A DNA stretch of 64,000 nt from Lacibacter sp. H375 (GTDB lineage Bacteria > Bacteroidota > Bacteroidia > Chitinophagales > Chitinophagaceae). The notes below the pieces were generated by a model. The model was not told the origin of the DNA and made no database searches. It saw nothing but the letters and a program-made list of their open reading frames with translations. Below are positions 1 to 7,934 of the stretch, in pieces (position 1 is the first letter of the stretch; each line of letters opens with the position of its first letter). The stretch lies in the NCBI RefSeq assembly GCF_037892425.1, contig NZ_JBBKTT010000001.1:2108001-2172000 (forward strand), read 5' to 3'. The translations under genes and the position numbers were made by a program.

Positions 1-2104
1 GCAAAAAGAAATGCCGAAGGTGGATGAAGGTTTGCTGTTTCATATTGATGAGAAAAGTAACTCCGTTGATTTGACTGATAAGGGTTTGAGCATGATCACC
101 AAAGACAATGAAGATCCTAACTTCTTTGTATTGCCCGATATCAGTACTTCACTTGCAACGTTAGATAGAAGTGATCTTGTTGCCGAAGAGAAGTTACGTC
201 AGAAAGAAGTTTTCTTAAATGAATATTCAGCAAAAGCAGATCGTATTCATACAATCCTGCAAATGTTGAAAGCATATAGCTTGTTTGAAAAAGATGTGGA
301 GTATGTTGTGTTGGATGGACAAGTGAAGATCGTAGATGAACAAACAGGTCGTATTCTTGATGGCCGTCGTTACAGCGATGGTTTACACCAGGCGATTGAA
401 GCGAAAGAGAATGTACACATCGAAGCTGCTACACAAACCTATGCTACCATCACACTGCAGAACTACTTCCGTATGTATCACAAACTTTGTGGTATGACAG
501 GTACTGCGGAAACAGAAGCAGGTGAGTTCTGGGATATTTATAAATTGGATGTTGTAAAAATTCCTACCAACCTCAATATGATCCGTGATGACAAGCAGGA
601 TCTCGTTTACAAAACCAAGCGTGAAAAATACAAAGCAGTTATTGAAGAAATTGAAGCGATTCGTGCAGTTGGTCGTCCCGTACTGGTTGGTACAACATCG
701 GTTGAGGTAAGTGAATTGTTGAGCAAGATGCTGCAGGTGAAAAAAATTCCGCACAATGTATTGAACGCAAAACAACATGCCCGTGAAGCGCAGGTTGTTG
801 CTGAAGCTGGTTTGCCAAGTGCAGTAACAATTGCGACAAACATGGCCGGTCGTGGTACCGATATTAAACTCGGAGCTGGTGTGAAAGAAGCAGGTGGTTT
901 AGCTATTCTTGGTACAGAACGTCATGATAGCCGTCGTGTCGATCGCCAGTTACGTGGTCGTGCCGGTCGCCAGGGCGATCCGGGTTCATCACAGTTTTAT
1001 GTGTCGCTTGAAGATGATTTGATGCGTATGTTCGGTAGTGATCGTATTGCCGGCATGATGGATAAACTTGGTTATAAAGAAGGTGAAGTGATCCAGCACA
1101 GCATGATCACCAAATCAATTGAACGTGCACAAAAGAAAGTAGAAGAAAACAACTTTGGTATACGTAAGCGTTTGCTTGAATATGATGATGTGATGAACAA
1201 ACAACGTGGTGCAGTGTACACCCGTCGTAACCATGCATTGAGTGGCGAACGTTTAACACTTGATACCGATAACGCATTTTATTCTGTTGCTGATGGATTG
1301 ATCGCTTCGTTCAAAGAACAAAATGATCATGAAGGATTCAAGACGGCTTGTATCATCAACTTTGGTATCGATACGCAGATCACAGCAGAACAACTTGATA
1401 AAGCAGACAGCAACACTTTGGCAGAAGCATTGTATGTGGAAGCAAAGACAGCTTACCTGCGTAAGAGTGATCTGTTGAAGAAAGATGCATTGCCGGTGTT
1501 CCAGAATATTAAAGCAACACAAGGTTCGCATATTGAAAATGTATTTGTTCCGTTCAGTGACGGTAAACGTGGTTTGCAGGTGTTAACGCCAATGAACAAA
1601 ACCATCGAATCACAGGGTGCTGAATTAGTAAGTGCTTTGGAACGTACCGCAACCCTCGCTTTCATTGATGAAGCATGGAAAGAACATCTTCGTGCAATGG
1701 ATGATCTGCGAACTTCAGTTCAAAACGCAACTTACGAGCAGAAAGATCCGTTAGTGATCTATAAGGTGGAAGCATATACCTTGTTTGAGCAATTGAACAG
1801 TGAGATCAATAAGAATATCGTTTCCTTCCTTGCACATGCAGGTTTACCAGTTGAAGAAAATACAGCCGGACAAATTCGTGAAGGCCGTCAACAGAAAACT
1901 GATATGAGCAAGATGCGCCAACGCAAAGAAGATATGGTAGCTGCAGGCGGCGGTTCTGAACTGATGGAAACACCGGATTATTATGATCCATCAGAAAATG
2001 TAAAACAGGAACCAATTATTGCCGGACCGAAAATCGGACGTAACGATCCTTGTCCTTGCGGCAGCGGTAAGAAATACAAACAATGTCACGGTAAAGATTT
2101 ATAA
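1..2104 (+). CDS. secA: Preprotein translocase ATPase SecA, C-terminal part (5' end outside window)
   Basis: SecA is the ATP-driven motor that pushes unfolded preproteins through the SecYEG channel. About 700 residues are present; the frame is open to the left edge (bases 2-10 are in frame), so the first ATG at 11 is internal and the nucleotide-binding domain 1 Walker motifs lie upstream. Visible are the second helicase-like domain with [12 protein letters not shown] and [13 protein letters not shown], the helical scaffold and wing region, and a C-terminal SEC-C zinc motif ([14 protein letters not shown]) that in the family binds SecB and lipids. A strong hairpin terminator follows directly. 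Identity is certain; only the N-terminus is missing. Confidence 0.97.
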   Translation, partial: QKEMPKVDEGLLFHIDEKSNSVDLTDKGLSMITKDNEDPNFFVLPDISTSLATLDRSDLVAEEKLRQKEVFLNEYSAKADRIHTILQMLKAYSLFEKDVEYVVLDGQVKIVDEQTGRILDGRRYSDGLHQAIEAKENVHIEAATQTYATITLQNYFRMYHKLCGMTGTAETEAGEFWDIYKLDVVKIPTNLNMIRDDKQDLVYKTKREKYKAVIEEIEAIRAVGRPVLVGTTSVEVSELLSKMLQVKKIPHNVLNAKQHAREAQVVAEAGLPSAVTIATNMAGRGTDIKLGAGVKEAGGLAILGTERHDSRRVDRQLRGRAGRQGDPGSSQFYVSLEDDLMRMFGSDRIAGMMDKLGYKEGEVIQHSMITKSIERAQKKVEENNFGIRKRLLEYDDVMNKQRGAVYTRRNHALSGERLTLDTDNAFYSVADGLIASFKEQNDHEGFKTACIINFGIDTQITAEQLDKADSNTLAEALYVEAKTAYLRKSDLLKKDALPVFQNIKATQGSHIENVFVPFSDGKRGLQVLTPMNKTIESQGAELVSALERTATLAFIDEAWKEHLRAMDDLRTSVQNATYEQKDPLVIYKVEAYTLFEQLNSEINKNIVSFLAHAGLPVEENTAGQIREGRQQKTDMSKMRQRKEDMVAAGGGSELMETPDYYDPSENVKQEPIIAGPKIGRNDPCPCGSGKKYKQCHGKDL

Positions 2105-2107
2105 GAG

Positions 2108-2133
2108 AAAACCTCCTTCGGGAGGTTTTTTTT
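2108..2133 (+). terminator. Rho-independent terminator of secA
   Basis: A perfect six-base stem ACCTCC/GGAGGT with a TTCG tetraloop is followed by an eight-T run, starting four bases after the secA stop codon. Confidence 0.9.
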
Positions 2134-2170
2134 GCTGATCGCTGTTTCCTTTTTTCTACTCATAAAAAAA

Positions 2171-2178
2171 TACATTTG
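2171..2178 (+). promoter_or_regulatory. Bacteroidota -7 element of deoC
   Basis: TACATTTG matches the Bacteroidota -7 consensus TAnnTTTG and ends four bases before the deoC ATG, so the mRNA is probably leaderless. No good -33 TTTG box is seen at the usual distance. Confidence 0.55.
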
Positions 2179-2182
2179 CGCC

Positions 2183-2842
2183 ATGAACATTGCTTCATAT
2201 ATCGACCATACAGTTCTAAAACCAACAACACTCATCAGTGATATTGAACAACTCTGCACCGAAGCAACCCTGTATAATTTTGCAGCGGTTTGCGTGCCTC
2301 CGCCTTTTTCTCGTTTTGCAAAAGGACTGGTTGGCGGCTCAAGTGTAAAGACAGCAACGGTCATTGGTTTTCCATTTGGTTATTCGGCCATTGAAGCAAA
2401 GGTGACTGAAACCCTGTTGTCGATCGTTGATGGGGTTGACGAAATTGATATGGTGGCAAATATCTCTGCTATTAAAAACGGCGACTGGAACTTTGTAAAA
2501 CATGAAGGGGAAACCATCATCCCCATGGCACATAAAAAAGAAAAGCACATCAAGATCATTATTGAAAGTGGAGTGTTGACTGATGATGAGATCATACGCT
2601 GCTGCGAAATTTATGCAGAACTTGGCGCAGATTTTGTAAAAACCTCTACCGGTTACGCAGAAAATGGCGCTACATTGGAAGCCGTGCAACTGATGCGGAA
2701 GCATTTACCGTCTAACATTAAAATAAAGGCTTCAGGTGGTATTCGTAATTATGTTTTTGCCAAACAATTGATCGAAGCAGGTGCCGACAGATTGGGTTGC
2801 AGTGCCAGCGTTGCCATCGTAAAAGAAAGTTTGAACCAGTAA
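2183..2842 (+). CDS. deoC: Deoxyribose-phosphate aldolase
   Basis: Cleaves 2-deoxyribose 5-phosphate to glyceraldehyde 3-phosphate and acetaldehyde in deoxynucleoside catabolism; cytoplasmic class I aldolase with a TIM-barrel fold. The 219-residue product has the opening SYIDHTVLKPT, the Schiff-base lysine region DFVKTSTGY and the second catalytic lysine region KIKASGGIR. The frame is open back to 2132, but homology begins at the ATG at 2183, directly after a TAnnTTTG box. The SPOR-domain gene starts one base after the stop codon, so the two are probably cotranscribed although functionally unrelated. Confidence 0.96.
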   Translation: MNIASYIDHTVLKPTTLISDIEQLCTEATLYNFAAVCVPPPFSRFAKGLVGGSSVKTATVIGFPFGYSAIEAKVTETLLSIVDGVDEIDMVANISAIKNGDWNFVKHEGETIIPMAHKKEKHIKIIIESGVLTDDEIIRCCEIYAELGADFVKTSTGYAENGATLEAVQLMRKHLPSNIKIKASGGIRNYVFAKQLIEAGADRLGCSASVAIVKESLNQ

Positions 2843-2843
2843 T

Positions 2844-3290
2844 ATGAAAAAGATCATCCTGTTTTGTTTCGTTATAAGTTTTGTTTCAATCAGCAAGGCG
2901 CAGACTGTTGTTGATACGGTTGGAAGTAATGTATTTGTCGTGAAAGACAGTCGTTTGGATCTGTTAGTGAAAAAGAAAGCTGAGATCAACAAAAAAGCGG
3001 CCGATGCCAAAAAGCCCAGCAAAGGTTATCGGATCCAGGTGTTGAACACTACCGACCGTAACCAGGCTTTAGCAACAAAATCAAGATTATTGACGCTCTA
3101 CCCTGAACAGAAAACATACCTCATGTACCAGGCACCATATTTCAAAATACGCATTGGCAACTTTGTTGAAAAGAGTGAAGCCGATGATCTGAAAAAAGAA
3201 CTGGCCCGTATGTTTCCTACCGGTGTATTTGTAATTCCCAGCGAAATTGAATACAAAGCTCCTCCTGAAAAAGAAGAAAATAGCAAGTAA
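2844..3290 (+). CDS. Exported SPOR-domain protein
   Basis: A 148-residue protein with an N-terminal signal peptide (hydrophobic residues 3-18, cleavage likely after SKAQ) and a C-terminal SPOR-type domain at about residues 60-137 (GYRIQVLNTTDRNQA ... YFKIRIGNF ... FPTGVFVIP). SPOR domains bind denuded glycan strands of septal peptidoglycan in characterised proteins, so an envelope or cell-division role is inferred. The gene follows deoC with a one-base gap and ends before a palindromic terminator. Confidence 0.85.
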   Translation: MKKIILFCFVISFVSISKAQTVVDTVGSNVFVVKDSRLDLLVKKKAEINKKAADAKKPSKGYRIQVLNTTDRNQALATKSRLLTLYPEQKTYLMYQAPYFKIRIGNFVEKSEADDLKKELARMFPTGVFVIPSEIEYKAPPEKEENSK

Positions 3291-3347
3291 TTCCTTTCGG
3301 TTTGTAGGAAGTGAATCTTTCAAATAACCTTAAGCTGTCATCAATAA

Positions 3348-3370
3348 AGCCTGCAACGTTGCAGGTTTTT
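3348..3370 (+). terminator. Terminator after the SPOR gene, abutting the next promoter
   Basis: A perfect 16-base palindrome CCTGCAACGTTGCAGG (3350-3365) is followed by five T. Its T-run lies two bases from the -7 box of the following gene, so it may also act as an operator. Confidence 0.65.
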
Positions 3371-3371
3371 G

Positions 3372-3379
3372 TACTTTTG
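3372..3379 (+). promoter_or_regulatory. -7 element of the M20 amidohydrolase gene
   Basis: TACTTTTG fits TAnnTTTG and ends seven bases before the ATG at 3387, implying a very short or absent leader. Confidence 0.5.
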
Positions 3380-3386
3380 CGCATCT

Positions 3387-4568
3387 ATGTTAAAAGATCA
3401 GATACAAGCCCTCGCCAAACAGTATAAAGATGAGTTTATTGCGGTGCGTCATCATCTGCATGCAAATCCTGAACTCAGTTACAAAGAATTTGAAACATCA
3501 AAGTTCGTACAAGCAAAACTCAAAGAGCTTGGTATTCCGTTTACAGTAATGGCCGAAACAGGCGTAGTTGGTTTGATCGAAGGGAAAAATCCTTCAGCAA
3601 AAGTGATTGCATTGCGTGCTGATATGGATGCATTGCCGATACTGGAAGAGAATGATGTGCCATATAAATCAAAAGTTGCGGGTGTTATGCATGCTTGCGG
3701 ACATGATGTGCATACAACCTGTTTACTCGGCGCTGCAAAAATTCTTAATGAATTAAAAGCCGAGTGGGAAGGAACCGTAAAACTCATCTTTCAACCCGGT
3801 GAAGAAAAAAATCCTGGTGGTGCAAGTATCATGATCAAAGAAGGTGTATTAGAAAATCCAAAACCACAATGCATTTTTGGTTTGCATGTGCATCCGGGTT
3901 TGCAATTAGGTCAACTTAGTTTCCGTGGCGGTAAAGTAATGGCAAGTGCTGATGAATTGTATATGACAGTAAAAGGGAAAGGTGGTCATGCCGCTTCGCC
4001 GCATTTATCTGTTGATCCGATTTTAATTGCTTCACATTTGGTAGTGAGTTTGCAGCAGATCATCAGCCGTAACCGAAATCCGCACAATCCATCTGTGTTG
4101 TCGATCACAGCGTTCAATGCAGGTACAACCACTAACGTTATTCCTAACGAAGTAAAGTTGATGGGTACATTCCGTGCGATGGATGAAGCCTGGCGTTTTG
4201 AAGCACATGAGTTGATTCGTCGTAATGCAACACAATTGGTACAGAGCATGGGCGGTGAACTTGATCTGCATATTGATGTTGGTTATCCAACTGTTTATAA
4301 TAATGAAGCACTCAACGAAAAAGCAAAAGCAAAAGCTGCCGAATTATTAGGAGCTGCACATGTGGAAGAAACGGAATTACGCATGGGTGCAGAAGATTTT
4401 GGTTATTACTCGCAGGTAATTCCTGGTTGTTTCTTTCGACTTGGTGTTATGAATAAAGAAAGAGGAATCAGTAGCGGTGTGCATACTCCAACTTTTAATA
4501 TTGATGAAAATGCAATTGAAATTGGCATGGCGATGATGGCTTGGCTGGGAAGTACAATAGAATTGTAG
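3387..4568 (+). CDS. M20-family amidohydrolase/carboxypeptidase (hippurate or N-acyl-amino-acid hydrolase type)
   Basis: A cytoplasmic metallohydrolase that removes acyl groups from N-acylated amino acids or cleaves related amides; the precise substrate cannot be read from sequence. The 393-residue product begins with the family-typical VRHHLHANPELSYKE and has the metal ligand motifs ADMDALP, HACGHDVHT and PGEEKNPGG, with the late ligand region MGAEDFGYY. No signal peptide is seen. The chosen ATG lies behind a TAnnTTTG box; an upstream TTG at 3369 would overlap that promoter. The gene ends 17 bases from a convergent lipoprotein gene. Confidence 0.93.
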   Translation: MLKDQIQALAKQYKDEFIAVRHHLHANPELSYKEFETSKFVQAKLKELGIPFTVMAETGVVGLIEGKNPSAKVIALRADMDALPILEENDVPYKSKVAGVMHACGHDVHTTCLLGAAKILNELKAEWEGTVKLIFQPGEEKNPGGASIMIKEGVLENPKPQCIFGLHVHPGLQLGQLSFRGGKVMASADELYMTVKGKGGHAASPHLSVDPILIASHLVVSLQQIISRNRNPHNPSVLSITAFNAGTTTNVIPNEVKLMGTFRAMDEAWRFEAHELIRRNATQLVQSMGGELDLHIDVGYPTVYNNEALNEKAKAKAAELLGAAHVEETELRMGAEDFGYYSQVIPGCFFRLGVMNKERGISSGVHTPTFNIDENAIEIGMAMMAWLGSTIEL

Positions 4569-4585
4569 AAGGAAATTACAATATT

Positions 4586-5050
4586 TCAACTCTTTGGGAT
4601 AGGCTCCAAAAGAATTGATTCAATGTTATCCTTGAAAGTAAAATCAATAAATGTGATTTTGTTATCAGAAATGTTGTTTAAAAGAGTGAATTTTAAGATA
4701 AGCTCATTTTTTTCATGTTCCGTTGAGTCAAGGATGTAGTAATTTATTATAAACTCGGTAGTTTGATTGCCTGAATCGAAAATAGAGCGCATCTCTTTTA
4801 AAGATCGCTGTTCATTAACCGCATTCTTAATTTGTTTCGATGCTAAAGAGATTTTGTAAATAAAATCTTCTTTTCCATAAATCAAAAAGCAATAGTTGGT
4901 ATCAATCAATCGAAATACATTCCCTGTGTCATTGCTCTTAATGGCATTGATAGCTTGCTTTACAAATGCTTTTTTAGAATTAGAGGTTTTTTGCTCATTG
5001 CAGCCTATAATCAAAAATGCTGATACGAAAATTAGAAGAAGTAGCTTCAT
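4586..5050 (-). CDS. Small predicted lipoprotein, function unknown
   Basis: A 154-residue protein with a lipoprotein signal (MKLLLLIFVSAFLIIGC, lipid-modified Cys 17). The remainder is hydrophilic and I recognise no domain; the central part (VFRLIDTNYCFLIYGKEDFIYKIS) could belong to a small secreted ligand-binding fold. The frame extends to a TTG at 5059, but the ATG at 5050 starts the signal. It lies 19 bases downstream of the NTF2-like gene on the same strand, so the two may be cotranscribed. Confidence 0.7.
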   Translation of the reverse strand: MKLLLLIFVSAFLIIGCNEQKTSNSKKAFVKQAINAIKSNDTGNVFRLIDTNYCFLIYGKEDFIYKISLASKQIKNAVNEQRSLKEMRSIFDSGNQTTEFIINYYILDSTEHEKNELILKFTLLNNISDNKITFIDFTFKDNIESILLEPIPKS

Positions 5051-5069
5051 AAGTTGCAAATTCTGTAAA

Positions 5070-5606
5070 TTAATTTGGTATATACTCCTTCGGTATCAAC
5101 AGATCTTTGTTTTCTGTTTGCCAGAACACAGTCAGTATCCACCAACGTTTCCCGTCATTGTATAATTGAATGCTGTTAATGCCACGCATAAATGGTTCAA
5201 CATCTGTTGCTGTTCTTCTTGCTTCATAGGTACTGAAGCAATGTGCAATATGTCCGTACACTTCCTGTTTACGATTGATTTCTTTTTCAAAGAACCCATT
5301 TTTTTCAATTACTGGTCCGCTTTGTGTTATATAGTCTTCAACAGTTAGCACCCGCTTTACCACTTCGCCTGTTGGGCGTACAGCGGTTGCTACTAATTTT
5401 CCTTCTGGCAAAAACAAACTGCGCATGCGGTTCCAGTTTCGAGGTTCGCCGGCCGGCCCGCTGATAACATTGTATAATGAGGCAATAATTGCATCAATCG
5501 TTTCTACATCTTTTGTTTGAGCAATAACTGTATCGGCTTTTGTTTGTGCATTTAATGAGAAAGTCATCAATAGCAGGCAAGAAACGAGTACAATAAATTT
5601 CGGCAT
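5070..5606 (-). CDS. Secreted NTF2/SnoaL-like protein
   Basis: A 178-residue protein whose true start is probably the ATG at 5606, giving a signal peptide MPKFIVLVSCLLLMTFSLNAQ. The mature part (DAIIASLYNVISGPAGEPRNWNRMRSLF ... INSIQLYNDGKRWWILTVFWQ) resembles the cone-shaped NTF2-like fold of SnoaL-type proteins, in which an N-terminal helix and a C-terminal tryptophan-rich strand are typical. Such proteins range from small hydrolases to non-enzymatic binders, so no reaction is assigned. It diverges from the papain-like protease gene across about 100 bases. Confidence 0.68.
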   Translation of the reverse strand: MPKFIVLVSCLLLMTFSLNAQTKADTVIAQTKDVETIDAIIASLYNVISGPAGEPRNWNRMRSLFLPEGKLVATAVRPTGEVVKRVLTVEDYITQSGPVIEKNGFFEKEINRKQEVYGHIAHCFSTYEARRTATDVEPFMRGINSIQLYNDGKRWWILTVFWQTENKDLLIPKEYIPN

Positions 5607-5702
5607 GATTATTTTCTTGTAAGATAAGATGCATTGCTTGCAGATGCATTTCCGTTCTTCAAAAATTGCATTACATTTAATCAACATTAAAAACACTTAG
5701 CG

Positions 5703-7328
5703 ATGCCCATAAGAATGACAGATGACCCGCAGGATCAAAGCAATAATAGTGGTGGAGGTGGATTTCCCGGTGGCGGAGGAAGAGGTGGTGGCGGCGGAGG
5801 TTTACTCAGCTTGTTGCCATTGCTTTTAAGTTTGTTTGGCCGTGGTGGCGGTGGCGGTAAAGGAAAAGGATTATTGTTGCTTCTTGCCATTGGTATAGGT
5901 GCATACTTTTTATTAGGTCGTGGTGGCTGCAACCTAAGCAGCATAAGCGATATTGCCGGAGGTCTTACAACAGGTGGCTTTTTAGATCCGCAACAATTTG
6001 AAAAAGCAGAGATCTACGAACCCCTGGCTGATGATGATACAAAAAATCCTTTGCCGGAATCTGCCAATCTCCAAAAATTTTGTCCCACACCCCAGAACCA
6101 GGGTTCCCAAGGTAGTTGTGTTGCCTGGAGCAGTGCATTTGCAGCGCATACCATCTTAGAATCATCACGTACAGGTAAACAACCAAACGAAGTGGTGTTC
6201 TCTCCTTCGTTCATGTATAATCAAATTGGTTTGGAAGGTTGCCAGGGTTCATACATCATCCGTGCAATGGAGTTTATGACAAAACGTGGCGATGTGCCGT
6301 ACGATCAGTTTCCTTATACCGATCAGGATTGCCAACGTCAACCCGATAATAGTTTGCAGCAACAGGCAGCTCAGTATCGTATGCGTGGTTTCAACCGTTT
6401 GAGTTTAGGCGATCGTAATGATGCTGTTGATTTGCGTGCAATCCGGGAAAATCTTTCACAAGGTGCACCTGTTGTTATTGGTATGATGGTGGGACAAAGT
6501 TTTATGCAGCCCATGATGGGAAAAGATGTGTGGATACCTGAGTCAGGAGATAGAAGTATGATGGGCTTTGGTGGTCATGCAATGTGTGTGGTTGGGTATG
6601 ATGATAAGAAATACGGCGGTTCTTTTTTGATCATGAACAGTTGGGGACAAGAGTGGGGCACCAATGGTTTTGCATGGGTACGGTATGGAGATTTTCAAAC
6701 CTATGTTCGTGAAGCGTATGGGGTAAATCCAATGCACGCAGGGAATGAAAACGTGCAAAAGTTTGCGTGTGAGGTAGGATTGGTTAGTGTGAAGTACGAA
6801 GGACAGAAAACAGTTGCTGGTGATTATATTGCTTTACGAAATATTGGAGGCAACCGTTTCGAAACAACAGCACCTGTTCGCCCCGGTGATAAATTTAAAA
6901 TGGAGTTGAAGAATACAACTGAATGTTATGTGTATGTATTCGGTAAAGAAGTAGATGGCACAAGCTATACCTTGTTTCCTTATCCAAGAGCTGACGATGC
7001 AACAAAAACGAAATATTCTCCTTTCTGCGGCATCACAGGTGTGCGCTTATTTCCAAAAGATAAAAGTATGACACCTGATAGTATTGGCGTGGGCGGCAGA
7101 GATGTAATTGCGGTAGTGATAAGTAAAAAAGAATTGGATTGGTATCAGTTAAATCAACAGCTCAGTGCCAATCCTTCAAGTGATTTTGGCAGCAGGTTGA
7201 ACAGTGCATTAAGATCATCACTCATTCGTAATGTGCGTTATTCAGCAACAGGTAATGGAACCATGCGTTTTGATGTAACGGGAGATGCCAATAACGTAGT
7301 AGCTTGTATTGTTGAAATAACAAAATAA
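5703..7328 (+). CDS. Membrane-anchored papain-like (C1) cysteine protease with DUF4384-like C-terminus
   Basis: A 541-residue protein. Residues 16-55 are extremely glycine-rich, followed by a membrane segment at about 57-71 (LLLLLAIGIGAYFLL). The C1 peptidase domain spans about 120-345, with oxyanion Gln 133 and nucleophile Cys 139 in NQGSQGSCVAW, His 292 in GGHAMCVVGYDD and Asn 312 in MNSWGQEWG, so the catalytic set is intact. About residues 365-541 look like a DUF4384-type module (GDYIALRN, FKMELKNTTECYVYVF). Active-site topology suggests a periplasmic protease tethered to the inner membrane. No N-terminal inhibitory propeptide is recognisable. Substrate is unknown. Confidence 0.86.
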   Translation: MPIRMTDDPQDQSNNSGGGGFPGGGGRGGGGGGLLSLLPLLLSLFGRGGGGGKGKGLLLLLAIGIGAYFLLGRGGCNLSSISDIAGGLTTGGFLDPQQFEKAEIYEPLADDDTKNPLPESANLQKFCPTPQNQGSQGSCVAWSSAFAAHTILESSRTGKQPNEVVFSPSFMYNQIGLEGCQGSYIIRAMEFMTKRGDVPYDQFPYTDQDCQRQPDNSLQQQAAQYRMRGFNRLSLGDRNDAVDLRAIRENLSQGAPVVIGMMVGQSFMQPMMGKDVWIPESGDRSMMGFGGHAMCVVGYDDKKYGGSFLIMNSWGQEWGTNGFAWVRYGDFQTYVREAYGVNPMHAGNENVQKFACEVGLVSVKYEGQKTVAGDYIALRNIGGNRFETTAPVRPGDKFKMELKNTTECYVYVFGKEVDGTSYTLFPYPRADDATKTKYSPFCGITGVRLFPKDKSMTPDSIGVGGRDVIAVVISKKELDWYQLNQQLSANPSSDFGSRLNSALRSSLIRNVRYSATGNGTMRFDVTGDANNVVACIVEITK

Positions 7329-7331
7329 AAA

Positions 7332-7370
7332 TGCAGTGAGTCATATGCTATCGGTGTTTGACTCACTGCA
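7332..7370 (+). promoter_or_regulatory. 11-bp inverted repeat at the 5' end of the DUF4442 gene
   Basis: TGCAGTGAGTC (7332-7342) and GACTCACTGCA (7360-7370) form a perfect 11-bp stem with a 17-base loop, three bases after the protease stop. No T-run follows, so it is not a standard terminator. It argues that the next gene starts at the ATG at 7378, not at the GTG (7336) or ATG (7345) within the hairpin. Confidence 0.55.
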
Positions 7371-7377
7371 ATTACAT

Positions 7378-7863
7378 ATGAAAGAATCAGCCACCCAGTT
7401 TATAAAGCAAATAACACATCCCATCAAAGGAAAGTTGTTTCTGTTGCTGAAGCTGCCTTCTGCTTTTTTCAGCGGCGTAAGAATTCAATCAGTTACAGAA
7501 GAAAGGTGTGTGGTAACGGTGCCGTACAAGTGGTTTTCACAAAATCCATTTCGCTCAACTTACTTTGCGTGTTTGGCAATGGCTGCAGAAATGACAACCG
7601 GTGTGTTGGGATTAATGCAGATCACCGGTAGAAAGCCAGAAGTGTCAATGCTGGTTGTTAATATTGAAGGAAATTTTTTCAAGAAGGCAACTGATGTTAC
7701 AAGTTTTGTATGTGAAGACGGAAAGCAGATGGAGCAATTAGTTGATGAGGCCATTGCTACAGGTGAAGGAAAAAGTATGAAGGCAAAATCAACCGGACGT
7801 AACAAAGCTGGTGAGATTGTTGCAGAGTTCTATATTACATGGTCCTTTAAAGCAAAGGCATAA
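7378..7863 (+). CDS. DUF4442 hotdog-fold protein (thioesterase-like)
   Basis: A 161-residue protein from the chosen ATG at 7378. The pattern VPYKWFSQNPFRSTYFACLAMAAEMTTGVL followed by VNIEGNFFKKATD and the closing strand VAEFYITWSFKAK is characteristic of DUF4442, a family in the hotdog superfamily related to acyl-CoA thioesterases and acyltransferases. A cytoplasmic thioesterase-like activity is an inference from fold only. The gene follows the protease by 49 bases, separated by a strong hairpin, and is followed by an AT-rich repeat before the next gene. Confidence 0.75.
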   Translation: MKESATQFIKQITHPIKGKLFLLLKLPSAFFSGVRIQSVTEERCVVTVPYKWFSQNPFRSTYFACLAMAAEMTTGVLGLMQITGRKPEVSMLVVNIEGNFFKKATDVTSFVCEDGKQMEQLVDEAIATGEGKSMKAKSTGRNKAGEIVAEFYITWSFKAKA

Positions 7864-7892
7864 AAAATAATGGAGAACTTTTGAGAATGAAA

Positions 7893-7929
7893 CAATTTTC
7901 AAATTCTTCAATTTTCAAATTTTCAAATT
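7893..7929. repeat. Short AT-rich direct repeats
   Basis: CAATTTTCAAATT occurs at 7893-7905 and again at 7909-7921 (period 16), with a partial third copy TTTTCAAATT ending at 7929, immediately upstream of the metallo-beta-lactamase gene. Confidence 0.6.
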
Positions 7930-7934
7930 GATTC

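Noticed and set aside
5735-5944. Proline-rich minus-strand frame opposite the protease gene
   Set aside because: It is the complement of the poly-glycine coding region.
7893-7929. CRISPR-like array
   Set aside because: The repeats are 13 bases or shorter, AT-rich and almost without spacers; no cas genes are present.
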